64,000 nucleotides of DNA. It comes from Chromobacterium subtsugae (GTDB lineage Bacteria; Pseudomonadota; Gammaproteobacteria; Burkholderiales; Chromobacteriaceae). The stretch is from assembly GCF_001676875.1 (NCBI RefSeq), contig NZ_JYKA01000005.1, forward strand, positions 62,001-126,000, given 5' to 3'. A model generated the notes under the pieces. It was not told the origin of the DNA, did not search any database, and was given only the letters and a program-made list of their open reading frames with translations. Below are positions 53,473-60,903 of this stretch, piece after piece (positions within the stretch are counted from its first letter, which is position 1; every line of letters begins with the position of its first letter). The position numbers and the translations under genes are program-made.

Positions 53473-53949
53473 TCACCATTCGTCGAATTCCGGCGGCGTG
53501 CCGTCCGACAACACCACGTCCTGCATCCACTTTTTCATCTGGAACTGCAGGTTGCTGGTGCCCAGCATCACCGCCATCAGCGGGGCGTGCAGCGGCGAGG
53601 TTTCTCCCAGCCGGGCCAGCGTGCGTTGCAGGATGGCGCTTTGCTCTTCCAGCGTGACGAAGGCCGCGCTGTCCGCGGGGTATTGGAAGTCGCGCAGCAG
53701 TTTGGCGATGGCGTCGATCTGCGCCTGCTTGTCGGCTTGCGCGTCCGAAAGCGCGGGCGGAAGTTGCTGCAACGCCGCGAGAAAGGCCATGGCCTTGGGG
53801 TCGGTGTCGTAATCGGGCCACTTGCCGGTCGGGCGGGTCTGCGGCGTTTCGGATGCGGCGGCGGCCAGCCTTTGCTGCAGAGAGACCGGGGCGTCCGGCT
53901 CGGGTGTCGCGGCCGAATAGGGCGATGGGGCGGACAGCGGCGATATCAT
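53473..53949 (-). CDS. orgC: OrgC-like T3SS needle-assembly protein
   Basis: A 158-residue protein with a Pro/Ala/Ser-rich N-terminus and a helical C-terminal half (LEEQSAILQRTLARLGE, LGTSNLQFQMKKWMQDVV). It overlaps the orgB stop by four bases at its start and is the last gene of the prgHIJK-orgAB series, exactly the place of orgC in Salmonella SPI-1, where OrgC speeds needle filament polymerisation. Assignment rests mostly on position and size; direct sequence similarity is not obvious to me. Confidence 0.6.
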   Translation of the reverse strand: MISPLSAPSPYSAATPEPDAPVSLQQRLAAAASETPQTRPTGKWPDYDTDPKAMAFLAALQQLPPALSDAQADKQAQIDAIAKLLRDFQYPADSAAFVTLEEQSAILQRTLARLGETSPLHAPLMAVMLGTSNLQFQMKKWMQDVVLSDGTPPEFDEW

Positions 53950-54656
53950 TCAGCGTCTCCTTGCCGGGCGGCGGCGGGAGCGGATTCCGATTCTGGGTTG
54001 CGTTCCCGCTCCCGCAGCAGATGCGCCAGCGAATCGGCCGCGATCCGGCGGCAGTCCTCCTGCAAGCCGTCCAGGGCCTGCAATAATTGCCGCGATGCCG
54101 ATTCCACGTATTGCTCCGGCTCGAATTCGGCGGCTTGGTCGGCGCAGCGCATGACGAAGCGCGGCTCGGAGTGATAGTCGATGCGTATCGCGCCTGGCCA
54201 GTGCTCCGCCAACAGCGCCATCAGCCGCGGCTGCAGCGCCTTGGCGCGCGACGGCAACTGCAGCGTCAGCACGTCGCTGCGCGCGCCGTCCTGCGCGCGC
54301 AGCCATTCGTCCAGCAGCAGCAGCAGCGTGTCGGGGTGGTCCACCGCGGCGGACAGCATGGCGCGGGCCTCGGCGCCCAATCGCAGCCGCCACTGTTCGG
54401 CCAGCGCGCGGCTGTCGGCGAGATGCGCCGCCACTTGGCCCAGCGCCTCCTGCATGCCCTGCCGGTAGCCTTCCTGGCATGCCTGCTGCCGAATGGCGTC
54501 GGCTTCGCGCCGGGCTTCGCGCAGCAAAACTTGCGCGTGCTGGCGCGCCTGGCCGTCCAGCCGGCCGAGCCGGGCGGCCTGGCCAAGCCGCTGGCTGCGG
54601 ATCAACACGCCTTCTTCAATGCAGGAACGATGGGGAATGGGGATGTCTCTGGGCAT
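53946..54656 (-). CDS. orgB: T3SS stator/sorting-platform protein OrgB (SctL family)
   Basis: A 236-residue cytosolic protein linking the needle base to the ATPase in the sorting platform. The N-terminus [20 protein letters not shown] and the charged Arg/Glu/Ala helix (LLREARREADAIRQQACQEGYRQGMQ) are typical of SctL/FliH proteins, followed by a folded C-terminal half. Its start overlaps orgA by 41 bases, a tight overlap seen in SPI-1 operons. Confidence 0.8.
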   Translation of the reverse strand: MPRDIPIPHRSCIEEGVLIRSQRLGQAARLGRLDGQARQHAQVLLREARREADAIRQQACQEGYRQGMQEALGQVAAHLADSRALAEQWRLRLGAEARAMLSAAVDHPDTLLLLLDEWLRAQDGARSDVLTLQLPSRAKALQPRLMALLAEHWPGAIRIDYHSEPRFVMRCADQAAEFEPEQYVESASRQLLQALDGLQEDCRRIAADSLAHLLRERERNPESESAPAAARQGDAE

Positions 54657-55194
54657 GTTGCAAGGCCAAGGTCAGTAGCAAGGGATCGGGCAGCGCGGCG
54701 GGCCTGGCGGCCAGCACGGTTGCGGGCGGAAACAGCAGCGGCAGTCTTTGTACCAGCGCGCGCGGCAACTGGCCGCTCCAGGCCAGCAGCTGGCCGTAGC
54801 CCGCGGCCAGCAGATCGGCATGATCCGGCGCGCGGGGCAGCGCCGGCGCGGCGGGTGCGGCCAGCGGCATGGCGGCAAAATCCCGCGCCCACGGCGGCAG
54901 GCGCAGCAGCGCGCCCTGCCTGGCCAGCGAGGGCCGCAGCAGCTGGCAGCCCATCAGGTAGGCCGCTTGCGGCAGCCGCGCCCAGTGGCGCAGCCATTGC
55001 CGGGTGGCGTGGCTGTGCGGCCCCGCCGGCCAGGCGGTGTCCAGCCGGTAGGCGGCGATCAGCATGTCGTTGACGGCGGCGCGCTGGCCGCCGCCGCGCA
55101 TCTCGTCCGGCAGGCTCAGGCGTTCGCGGTGCAGATAGCCGAGCGGGTCGAACAGGATGGCACAGGCCTGGCTCCCCAGGCCGGTGTCAGCCAT
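54616..55194 (-). CDS. orgA: T3SS accessory cytosolic protein OrgA (SctK family)
   Basis: A 192-residue protein rich in Ala, Leu, Pro and Arg. It contains [14 protein letters not shown] near the N-terminus and [17 protein letters not shown], consistent with OrgA/MxiK, which brings the sorting platform to the basal body. Start ATG 55194 (MADTGLGSQ) overlaps the prgK stop by eight bases; the longer frame to 55335 lies inside prgK. Family call depends strongly on order prgK-orgA-orgB. Confidence 0.75.
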   Translation of the reverse strand: MADTGLGSQACAILFDPLGYLHRERLSLPDEMRGGGQRAAVNDMLIAAYRLDTAWPAGPHSHATRQWLRHWARLPQAAYLMGCQLLRPSLARQGALLRLPPWARDFAAMPLAAPAAPALPRAPDHADLLAAGYGQLLAWSGQLPRALVQRLPLLFPPATVLAARPAALPDPLLLTLALQHAQRHPHSPSFLH

Positions 55195-55942
55195 GCGACT
55201 CTCCCGCGGCAGGGGCGGGCGCCGTCGCCGGCGCGGGGGGGCGGCGGCGATGCCAGAACCAGCCGGCAGCGCCCGCCAGCGCCAGCAGGGCGGCCAAGCC
55301 CGCCAGCCACCAGGCGGCGCCGCTCTGGCCTTCATCGCGCCGCGGGCCGGGCGGCTGTTGCTGCGCTTCGCCGCGGCGCGACAGCACCACGGAGATGTTG
55401 TCGTACTCCACTTCGGCGAAGCTGTTTTTCAGGAAACGCTTGATGTTGTTGATCATGGCGGCGGGATCGGCCTCGCTGTCGTACACCGCCAGCGCGGAGA
55501 TGTGCATGGGCTGGGCTGTCCGGCCGGCTTCGCCGCCGTCCAGGTCGTAGCTGACATGCACCCGGGCAGACAGTATGCCGTCCATGGTCTGCAGCGACTG
55601 CTCCAACCGCTGTTCCAGCGCGGAGTACAGCCGCGCCTTTTCCGCGCGCGGCGACGACACCAGCGAGTCGGCGGGGAACATCTGCGCCACCTCCACCCTC
55701 GGGCGCGACGGCAGGTTGTAGATGCGCAGCCAGTCCACCGCGGCGGCGAAATCGGGCTGGGCCACGGCGATGCTGAATCCGGTCTTGCCGCGGTCGGTCT
55801 TGTCGGCTTCTATGTTGTGGCGCTGCAGCACCGCCACCACTTCGTTGGCTTGCTGCTGATCCAGGCCCTTGAGCAGGTCTTTTTGCTGGCAGCCGGCCAA
55901 CAGCAGCGCCAGCAGCGCGGCTTTCAGGCTGGCGCGCATCAT
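55187..55942 (-). CDS. prgK: T3SS inner-membrane ring lipoprotein PrgK (SctJ family)
   Basis: A 251-residue lipoprotein of the inner basal ring. The lipobox [23 protein letters not shown] puts the lipid on Cys18 (read in two parts, LAGC and LLKGLDQ). Then follow ring-building motifs [39 protein letters not shown] and [16 protein letters not shown], and one C-terminal membrane span near residue 215. Similarity to Salmonella PrgK is high. It overlaps orgA and prgJ at its ends. Confidence 0.95.
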   Translation of the reverse strand: MMRASLKAALLALLLAGCQQKDLLKGLDQQQANEVVAVLQRHNIEADKTDRGKTGFSIAVAQPDFAAAVDWLRIYNLPSRPRVEVAQMFPADSLVSSPRAEKARLYSALEQRLEQSLQTMDGILSARVHVSYDLDGGEAGRTAQPMHISALAVYDSEADPAAMINNIKRFLKNSFAEVEYDNISVVLSRRGEAQQQPPGPRRDEGQSGAAWWLAGLAALLALAGAAGWFWHRRRPPAPATAPAPAAGESHG

Positions 55943-56241
55943 GAGCGCAGCAGGCTTTCCACCGCGCCCACGGTCTTGCGGGACAGGGTGCTGATCATCG
56001 ACACCTCCAGGTTGTAATTGGAGGTGCGTTGCTGCAGCTCGAACAGCTCGGCCGGGTTGGTGATGATTTCCGGCTGCTCCAGCTTTTGCAGGATGGCGTC
56101 TTTTTCCATGCCGGCGCTGACGGCCGAGCGGGAAAACGCCTGAATCAGCCGCTCTTCCAGCGAAACCAGCCGGTCTTCGCCGCGGGCGAGGTCGCCGGAT
56201 TGCGCCAGCGCGTGCAGTTGAGAGGCGCCGATGGGATTCAT
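55939..56241 (-). CDS. prgJ: T3SS inner-rod protein PrgJ (SctI family)
   Basis: A 100-residue protein whose C-terminal helix [19 protein letters not shown] is nearly the same as in Salmonella PrgJ. The N-terminal region is disordered-like with [19 protein letters not shown]. PrgJ forms the short rod that joins the export gate to the needle. It overlaps prgK by four bases. Confidence 0.93.
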   Translation of the reverse strand: MNPIGASQLHALAQSGDLARGEDRLVSLEERLIQAFSRSAVSAGMEKDAILQKLEQPEIITNPAELFELQQRTSNYNLEVSMISTLSRKTVGAVESLLRS

Positions 56242-56285
56242 GGGTGGCTCCTGGGGAGGCCGCCGGCGCGGGCCGGCGGCGCGGG

Positions 56286-56537
56286 TTAACGGAAGTTCTG
56301 GATGATGGCGGCGTCGATGTCCTTGAACGCCTTCACCGCGTTGGATTGCGCGTTGCGGTACAGGTTGTACTCGGACAGCTTGCTCTGGTATTGCGCCAGC
56401 AGTTCGGGATCGGACGGCTTGTCCTTCAGCGCCGCCAGCGCATCCTCCACCTGTTTGTGCATGTTCTTCACGCCTTCGTCGAACTTGGCGGAGGTTTCGT
56501 CCAGATAACCGCTCCAGGGAAAATCGATTTTTGCCAT
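56286..56537 (-). CDS. prgI: T3SS needle subunit PrgI (SctF family)
   Basis: The 83-residue needle protomer. It has [18 protein letters not shown], then the turn [19 protein letters not shown] and the C-terminal helix [17 protein letters not shown], almost the same as Salmonella PrgI in these parts. Forty-four bases separate it from prgJ. C. violaceum calls this gene cprI. Confidence 0.96.
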   Translation of the reverse strand: MAKIDFPWSGYLDETSAKFDEGVKNMHKQVEDALAALKDKPSDPELLAQYQSKLSEYNLYRNAQSNAVKAFKDIDAAIIQNFR

Positions 56538-56556
56538 AGCTAGTGGGTCCTTGTGG

Positions 56557-57726
56557 TCAAAGTGGCTTGGGAAAATACCAGTGGCCGGTTTCCATCTTCA
56601 CGTAGCCCTGGTCGCCGTACTTGAAGGACTTGCCCTTGAGCCAGTCGTCCTTCAATTCTGTGGCGAACTGCACGTAGCGGCTGCCCCATTGCCGGTAGTA
56701 GCCGTCCACGAATTGGCGCGCGCGCTGCAGTTCGCCGTCGTCCAGCGCGCCCTCTATCACGAAGGTGACGCTGTCGGGGTGCTTGTTGCGGCTGAAGGGC
56801 AGCGCCTGCCGCGTCAGCCCCGCCTCCGCCTCGCGCGCGGCGGCGGCGTCGTCCATCGGGACGATGTCCACCCGCTCGGCGTAAGGCAGCTGGCCCGCCA
56901 ATTGCCGGCTGAGCGCCGCCGTGTCCGCCGCGCTCAGCGCGCTGCGCTGCAGGCTGGTCCAGAGCTGGGGGCGGCGCGGGTCGTCCAGCTGCAGCCGGTA
57001 ATAGGCCAGGCCGGGCCGGGAGTCGGCCAGCCAGCGGTCGATGCGTTCGTTTTCCCGCCGCGGATTGATGACCCGGGCCAGGCCGCCGCCGCGCAGCAGC
57101 GCCTGCCGCGCCCAGGCGGCGTCGCGGTCGTCGGCGGCGGCGACGTAGAACGCGCCGTCGCGACCCGGCAGCACCTGGAAGCGTTGCGCGTCGCGTCCCA
57201 GCAGCGCGGACAGCTGCGCCGCCTGTCTTTGCGGCGTGTCCCACAGCCAGTAGGCGCCGCCGGCCAGCGCCGCCAGCAGAACGATGGCCAGCGCGGCAGG
57301 CCAGGCTGGACGGCTGGCGCGGTCCGGGCGCTCGGCCGCCGGCGCGGCGGCTTGCGGATGCAGCAGAATGTCCTCAGCCCAGGCTTGCCCCGGATGCCGC
57401 AGCGCCAGCTCCAGCTCGCCGATTTTCAGCGCCCGGTTGAGTTCGGCCGGATAGGCGTCCGCCGCATGCTCGCCCAGCTGGCGAATGGAAGCCCGGCCGT
57501 CTGCCGCCTGCAGTTCGAAATTGACGCCGCCTTGCGCCAGCGGCACGTACAGGGTGTCGGCGGGCAGCTCGGGCAGCGTCGCGGCGCTGTCCAGCATCGG
57601 CTCGGGGCCGACCACGAACAGGGTCCGGCCTGCCGGCAACGGGAATTCGCAGCCGCGCAGGGGGCTGTTGAGCAGGCGCGCCACGATGGCGGCGCTTGCG
57701 CTGGTGTGGGTGTCTTCTACGGCCAT
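56557..57726 (-). CDS. prgH: T3SS inner-membrane ring protein PrgH (SctD family)
   Basis: A 389-residue protein that forms the outer ring of the inner-membrane basal body. The N-terminal cytosolic FHA-like part is residues 1-~135, one membrane span WPAALAIVLLAALAGGAYWL lies near residue 142, and the periplasmic ring modules follow (YVAAADDRDAAWARQALL; QLPYAERVDIVPMDDAAAA), ending WYFPKPL. ATG 57726 is chosen with AAAGAG just upstream; the frame to 57873 has no support. It opens the prgHIJK-orgABC operon. Confidence 0.93.
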   Translation of the reverse strand: MAVEDTHTSASAAIVARLLNSPLRGCEFPLPAGRTLFVVGPEPMLDSAATLPELPADTLYVPLAQGGVNFELQAADGRASIRQLGEHAADAYPAELNRALKIGELELALRHPGQAWAEDILLHPQAAAPAAERPDRASRPAWPAALAIVLLAALAGGAYWLWDTPQRQAAQLSALLGRDAQRFQVLPGRDGAFYVAAADDRDAAWARQALLRGGGLARVINPRRENERIDRWLADSRPGLAYYRLQLDDPRRPQLWTSLQRSALSAADTAALSRQLAGQLPYAERVDIVPMDDAAAAREAEAGLTRQALPFSRNKHPDSVTFVIEGALDDGELQRARQFVDGYYRQWGSRYVQFATELKDDWLKGKSFKYGDQGYVKMETGHWYFPKPL

Positions 57727-57891
57727 GGGCTCTTTGCTGATCTGCGTTGTTGCCGCCACTGTAGCGCTGGCCCGTCCGCGCTTCCTGATGGAAAGCCGAT
57801 CAAATTCCGATGGCGCGATCAGATTCGGCAAAAAAAAGATGGCGGCCCGCCCACGCAGGGCTGCGGCCGCCATTCAAGGGGTGAATCGTTG

Positions 57892-58332
57892 TCAGCGGCT
57901 GGCGCGCAGCCGCTGGTAGCGCTGCCACACCTGATGGGCGTAGCGCATGCGCAAGGTTCGGCGTTCGGGGCCGACGCCGGCGTTGTAGGCGCCCACCGCC
58001 TCCCAGGAGTAGCCGTAGCGTTTCATCATGTCCGACAGGATGGAGGCGCCGACGATCACAGACAGACAGGCGTCGCCCAACAGCCGCTTCTCGTCCACGC
58101 CCAGCTGGCGCAGCCGCGGCAGGTGCAGGCTGTTGATTTGCATCAGGCCCAGGTCGCGGCTGCCGTCGCGGTTGCGGCCGGCGGCGTCGGGCCGTAGGCC
58201 GGATTCCTGCTCGGCGATGGCGTACAGCAGGTCGGGCTCGATATTGAACATCCGGCCGGCCTGCTCCCAGCAGTCGGCATGGGCGGGCAGCGCGCACAGC
58301 AGCGCGGCGCCGGCCAGCCAGGCGCGGCTCAC
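57892..58332 (-). CDS. iagB: T3SS-associated lytic transglycosylase IagB
   Basis: A 146-residue exported muramidase that opens murein for the needle complex. Signal peptide AWLAGAALLCALPAHA, then FNIEPDLLYAIAEQESG with catalytic Glu43, RDLGLMQINSLHLPRLRQLG and AVGAYNAGVGPERRTLRMRYA of the SLT family. GTG start at 58332 overlaps the regulator's TGA (GTGA), so the two are translationally coupled. The long frame running up to 60117 in the same phase is not coding beyond this point. Confidence 0.9.
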   Translation of the reverse strand: MSRAWLAGAALLCALPAHADCWEQAGRMFNIEPDLLYAIAEQESGLRPDAAGRNRDGSRDLGLMQINSLHLPRLRQLGVDEKRLLGDACLSVIVGASILSDMMKRYGYSWEAVGAYNAGVGPERRTLRMRYAHQVWQRYQRLRASR

Positions 58333-60014
58333 GCGGCCTCCGGCAGCGGCTGCTGAAACAGCGAGGCCAGCCGCGGGTCGTGCCGCCAGGCGCGCAGCCA
58401 CAGGTAGCGCTCGGCCTGCAATTGACCCAGCAATTGCAGCGCGGCCTCGCGGCCGTGTAGGGCCAGGATCAGCGGCAGCAGGCCGGAGCGGACCTGGCGG
58501 CTGTCCACCTTGGCCAGGAAGTCCAGCAGCTGCGGCCGGGCGGCTTCGCCCTGGCTGCAGTGGCGCACGTAGCAACAGTTGGCCGCCAGCAGGCCGCACT
58601 CCTCGCCGGAGGCGCGCACCGCTGCCGCCAGCTCTTCTGCCTGGGCGTGCTGGCCTTGCACCGCCAGCATCAGCGCCAGCATGCTCTGCAGCACCGGGTG
58701 GTCCTGGCCGTATTGGCAGAGCTGGCTTTTGCCCAGCGCCACCGCGTCGTCGACGCGGTGCTGGCAATAGGTAAGCCACAGTTTGAGGATGCCGGCGGCG
58801 ATGCGGGAAGGGTCGCGCGCCAGACAGGCGTCCACCGCCTGCTGCGCCTGCTCCAGCCGGTTGGACAGAAACAGGTGCCAGGCGTGGTAGTAGTGGATGT
58901 CCAGCGAATCCGGCGCCAGCAGGCGCGCCTGCTCGAACAGAGCGTCGGCCACCGCGATTTGCGCGCGCATGCTGCTGAGCAGGGCCAGCAAGCCCATGGC
59001 TTGCGGATGGCCCGCTTCCAGCGCGATCGCCTTGTTGACTGCCTGCTGCGCCTCCTCCAGCGCCAGCGCCTGGTCGAACAAGCCCAGTTGAGCCAGGGTC
59101 AGGTAGCACTCGGCCAGGCTGCAGTAAGGCAGCGCGTGGCTGGGGTTGCCGCTGACGCACTGGTGCAGCATGGTCAGCGCCTGGCGCAGGCTGGAGGGGG
59201 TGTGGCGCTGCAGTTGGTGGCGGCTGTTGAGGTAGGCCACGGCGAGGTCCAGCGAATCCAGCTCGCTGGCGTTGCCCTGTTTCCAGCGCAGGCCGGGAAT
59301 GCGTTGCGGCAGCAGGCTGGCCAGCCGGCTGTGGAGCGCGGCGATGGGCTGGCCCGGACCCAGCTCCATGCTTTCGTGATGCACCAGCTGGTGGCCGTCG
59401 GCGCGCACCAGCTCGATCTGCAGTTGCGACGCGCCGCCATGGCGGCGCACTTGTCCGGCCAGGTAGTAGTCGGGGCGCAGTTGGTCGATCAGCGACATGA
59501 TGTCGGCGACGTCGCTGCAATTGCGGGTGATGGTGGCCGGCAGCACGATCAGGCCGAACGGCGAATAGCGCGACAGGCATTGCACCAGCGCCGCGTGCAG
59601 CTCCAGCGCGTCCAGTTGGCCGTCGGTGCGAAAGGGCAGCACCGCCATCGTGCACTTTTCCGCGTTGGGCGTCGGGCGCGACACCACCGCCACCGGACGG
59701 CAGAAACGGTAGCCCTTGCCATAGACGGTGTCGATGTAGCGGTTGTCCTTGCCTTCCAGCAGGATGCGGCGCAACGCGTAGATGCAGCGGGTGAGCGACT
59801 CCTCGTTGACGTCGCCGTCCGGCCAGACCCGGTCCAGCAGCGAGTCCTTGCTCACCAGCTCGCCAGCGGCTTCCAGCAGGGCGGTCAGCACCGCCAGCTC
59901 CTTGGGCGGAATGCTGAGCTGCTGTTCGCGGTGAACCAGCGCGCCGTCGAAGCGCAGGACAAAATCGCCAAAGACGAATTGCCGATTGATGAAGCCATCG
60001 TTGTGTAACGCCAT
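58329..60014 (-). CDS. cilA: HilA-family T3SS transcriptional regulator (CilA)
   Basis: Activator of the needle operon, 561 residues. The N-terminal OmpR-type winged helix is residues ~12-110 (PPKELAVLTALLEAAGELVSKDSLLDRVW; ESLTRCIYALRRILL; YGKGYRFCRPV). The remainder is a long tetratricopeptide-like helical region (ALPYCSLAECYLTLAQLGLFDQ; LEAGHPQAMGLLALLSS). This is the HilA architecture, and C. violaceum has CilA in the same place. It would turn on prgHIJK-org and the T3SS cargo genes. Its own promoter lies in the 507-base gap to the plus-strand genes. Confidence 0.9.
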   Translation of the reverse strand: MALHNDGFINRQFVFGDFVLRFDGALVHREQQLSIPPKELAVLTALLEAAGELVSKDSLLDRVWPDGDVNEESLTRCIYALRRILLEGKDNRYIDTVYGKGYRFCRPVAVVSRPTPNAEKCTMAVLPFRTDGQLDALELHAALVQCLSRYSPFGLIVLPATITRNCSDVADIMSLIDQLRPDYYLAGQVRRHGGASQLQIELVRADGHQLVHHESMELGPGQPIAALHSRLASLLPQRIPGLRWKQGNASELDSLDLAVAYLNSRHQLQRHTPSSLRQALTMLHQCVSGNPSHALPYCSLAECYLTLAQLGLFDQALALEEAQQAVNKAIALEAGHPQAMGLLALLSSMRAQIAVADALFEQARLLAPDSLDIHYYHAWHLFLSNRLEQAQQAVDACLARDPSRIAAGILKLWLTYCQHRVDDAVALGKSQLCQYGQDHPVLQSMLALMLAVQGQHAQAEELAAAVRASGEECGLLAANCCYVRHCSQGEAARPQLLDFLAKVDSRQVRSGLLPLILALHGREAALQLLGQLQAERYLWLRAWRHDPRLASLFQQPLPEAA

Positions 60015-60521
60015 CTTCAGTTCCTCTTGCGCGCGGGGCGCGACAACCGTGCGGGCGGGCCGCAGGAATCGAGTCGACCGCCGCCGCGCCTGCTGTTTCC
60101 CCGCAGCGTCGCGGCATGTCGCGTGTTGTTATCTGGATGTGTTCGAGTGATCTGTGCCGGTTCTTGTATTTATCTTCGCATCATAAAAACGGATAGTGCA
60201 TGGTACTTATGCATGCGCGGATGCGGCTTGCAAAAAACGTCCAGAGCGATGGCGTGGCGAGGAAGAGTGGCGGTCATCTCTATTGAATTGAATGACTTGC
60301 CGCCGGTTGGATCACGGAATTCAACATTTAGAGTAGGAATACTACGCGAGGGTCTGCTTGCTACAAATGGGAAAAGTCTGAAAAACGACCGGGCGCGAAG
60401 GGCGTTTTATGCAAGTCGCGGCGCGCGGCCTGCGTTAATTTGACGCTGGGCCGCCTGCATGGATGCGGGACGCGCCGATCGCAAACTGTCGCCCGGGCCA
60501 AGCCGGGCAGGAGTCGAGAAC
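60015..60521. other. Divergent intergenic region, cilA and effector genes
   Basis: A 507-base AT-richer stretch between cilA and the plus-strand 123-residue gene. It contains TGCAT (60198) and ATGCA (60209), a small inverted repeat spaced by six bases, and several AT-rich runs. No convincing gene is present. It should hold promoters for both directions. Confidence 0.5.
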
Positions 60522-60893
60522 ATGGTGAATGGAGTGTCCGGGGCCGCCAGGCCGTATCCGTTGGCCGAAGCGCGGCAGGCGTCCCACGGCGCGGCGGCGT
60601 CCGGCCTGGCCCAGCGCTGCCGCGGCTGCGGCATGTCGCCGCAAGCGCGGCCCCAGCCGGCGATGGCCGGCAGCCAGGTCGGCGGTTTTCAATCTTGCCT
60701 GGACGGGCTGCGGCGCGATCTGGATGGCGCCGGCGCCATGCTGCGCCAGCTGTCCGGCGACGCCGGGCTTCCGTCGCGCCAGCAAGCGCAGGCGGGGCAG
60801 TTGGCGCAGCGGCTGGATGGCTTGAGCCAGGCGCTGGAACGGGGCAACCGGCTGGCGTTGGCGGCCAGCCTGATCGGCGCGCGCGGCGCCTGA
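60522..60893 (+). CDS. Small protein of unknown function upstream of the 860-residue gene
   Basis: A 123-residue protein. The N-terminus MVNGVSGAARPYPLAEARQ is Ala/Ser-rich without a Sec signal; a CRGCG motif follows and the C-terminal half is helical with LDGLRRDLDGAGAMLRQLSGD. AGGAG lies nine bases before ATG 60522. It ends 10 bases before the next gene, so they are one operon. Position suggests a T3SS effector or chaperone; its basic composition is not typical of a chaperone. No family recognised. Confidence 0.6.
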   Translation: MVNGVSGAARPYPLAEARQASHGAAASGLAQRCRGCGMSPQARPQPAMAGSQVGGFQSCLDGLRRDLDGAGAMLRQLSGDAGLPSRQQAQAGQLAQRLDGLSQALERGNRLALAASLIGARGA

Positions 60894-60903
60894 GGAGAAC
60901 ACC

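Noticed and set aside
58333-60117. Upstream extension of the iagB frame (741 codons in all)
   Set aside because: It overlaps cilA in another frame; only the part after GTG 58332 has a signal peptide and transglycosylase motifs.
60027-60443. 138-codon plus-strand frame in the cilA upstream region
   Set aside because: Mixed composition, no ribosome-binding site, low GC at third positions; looks like intergenic DNA.
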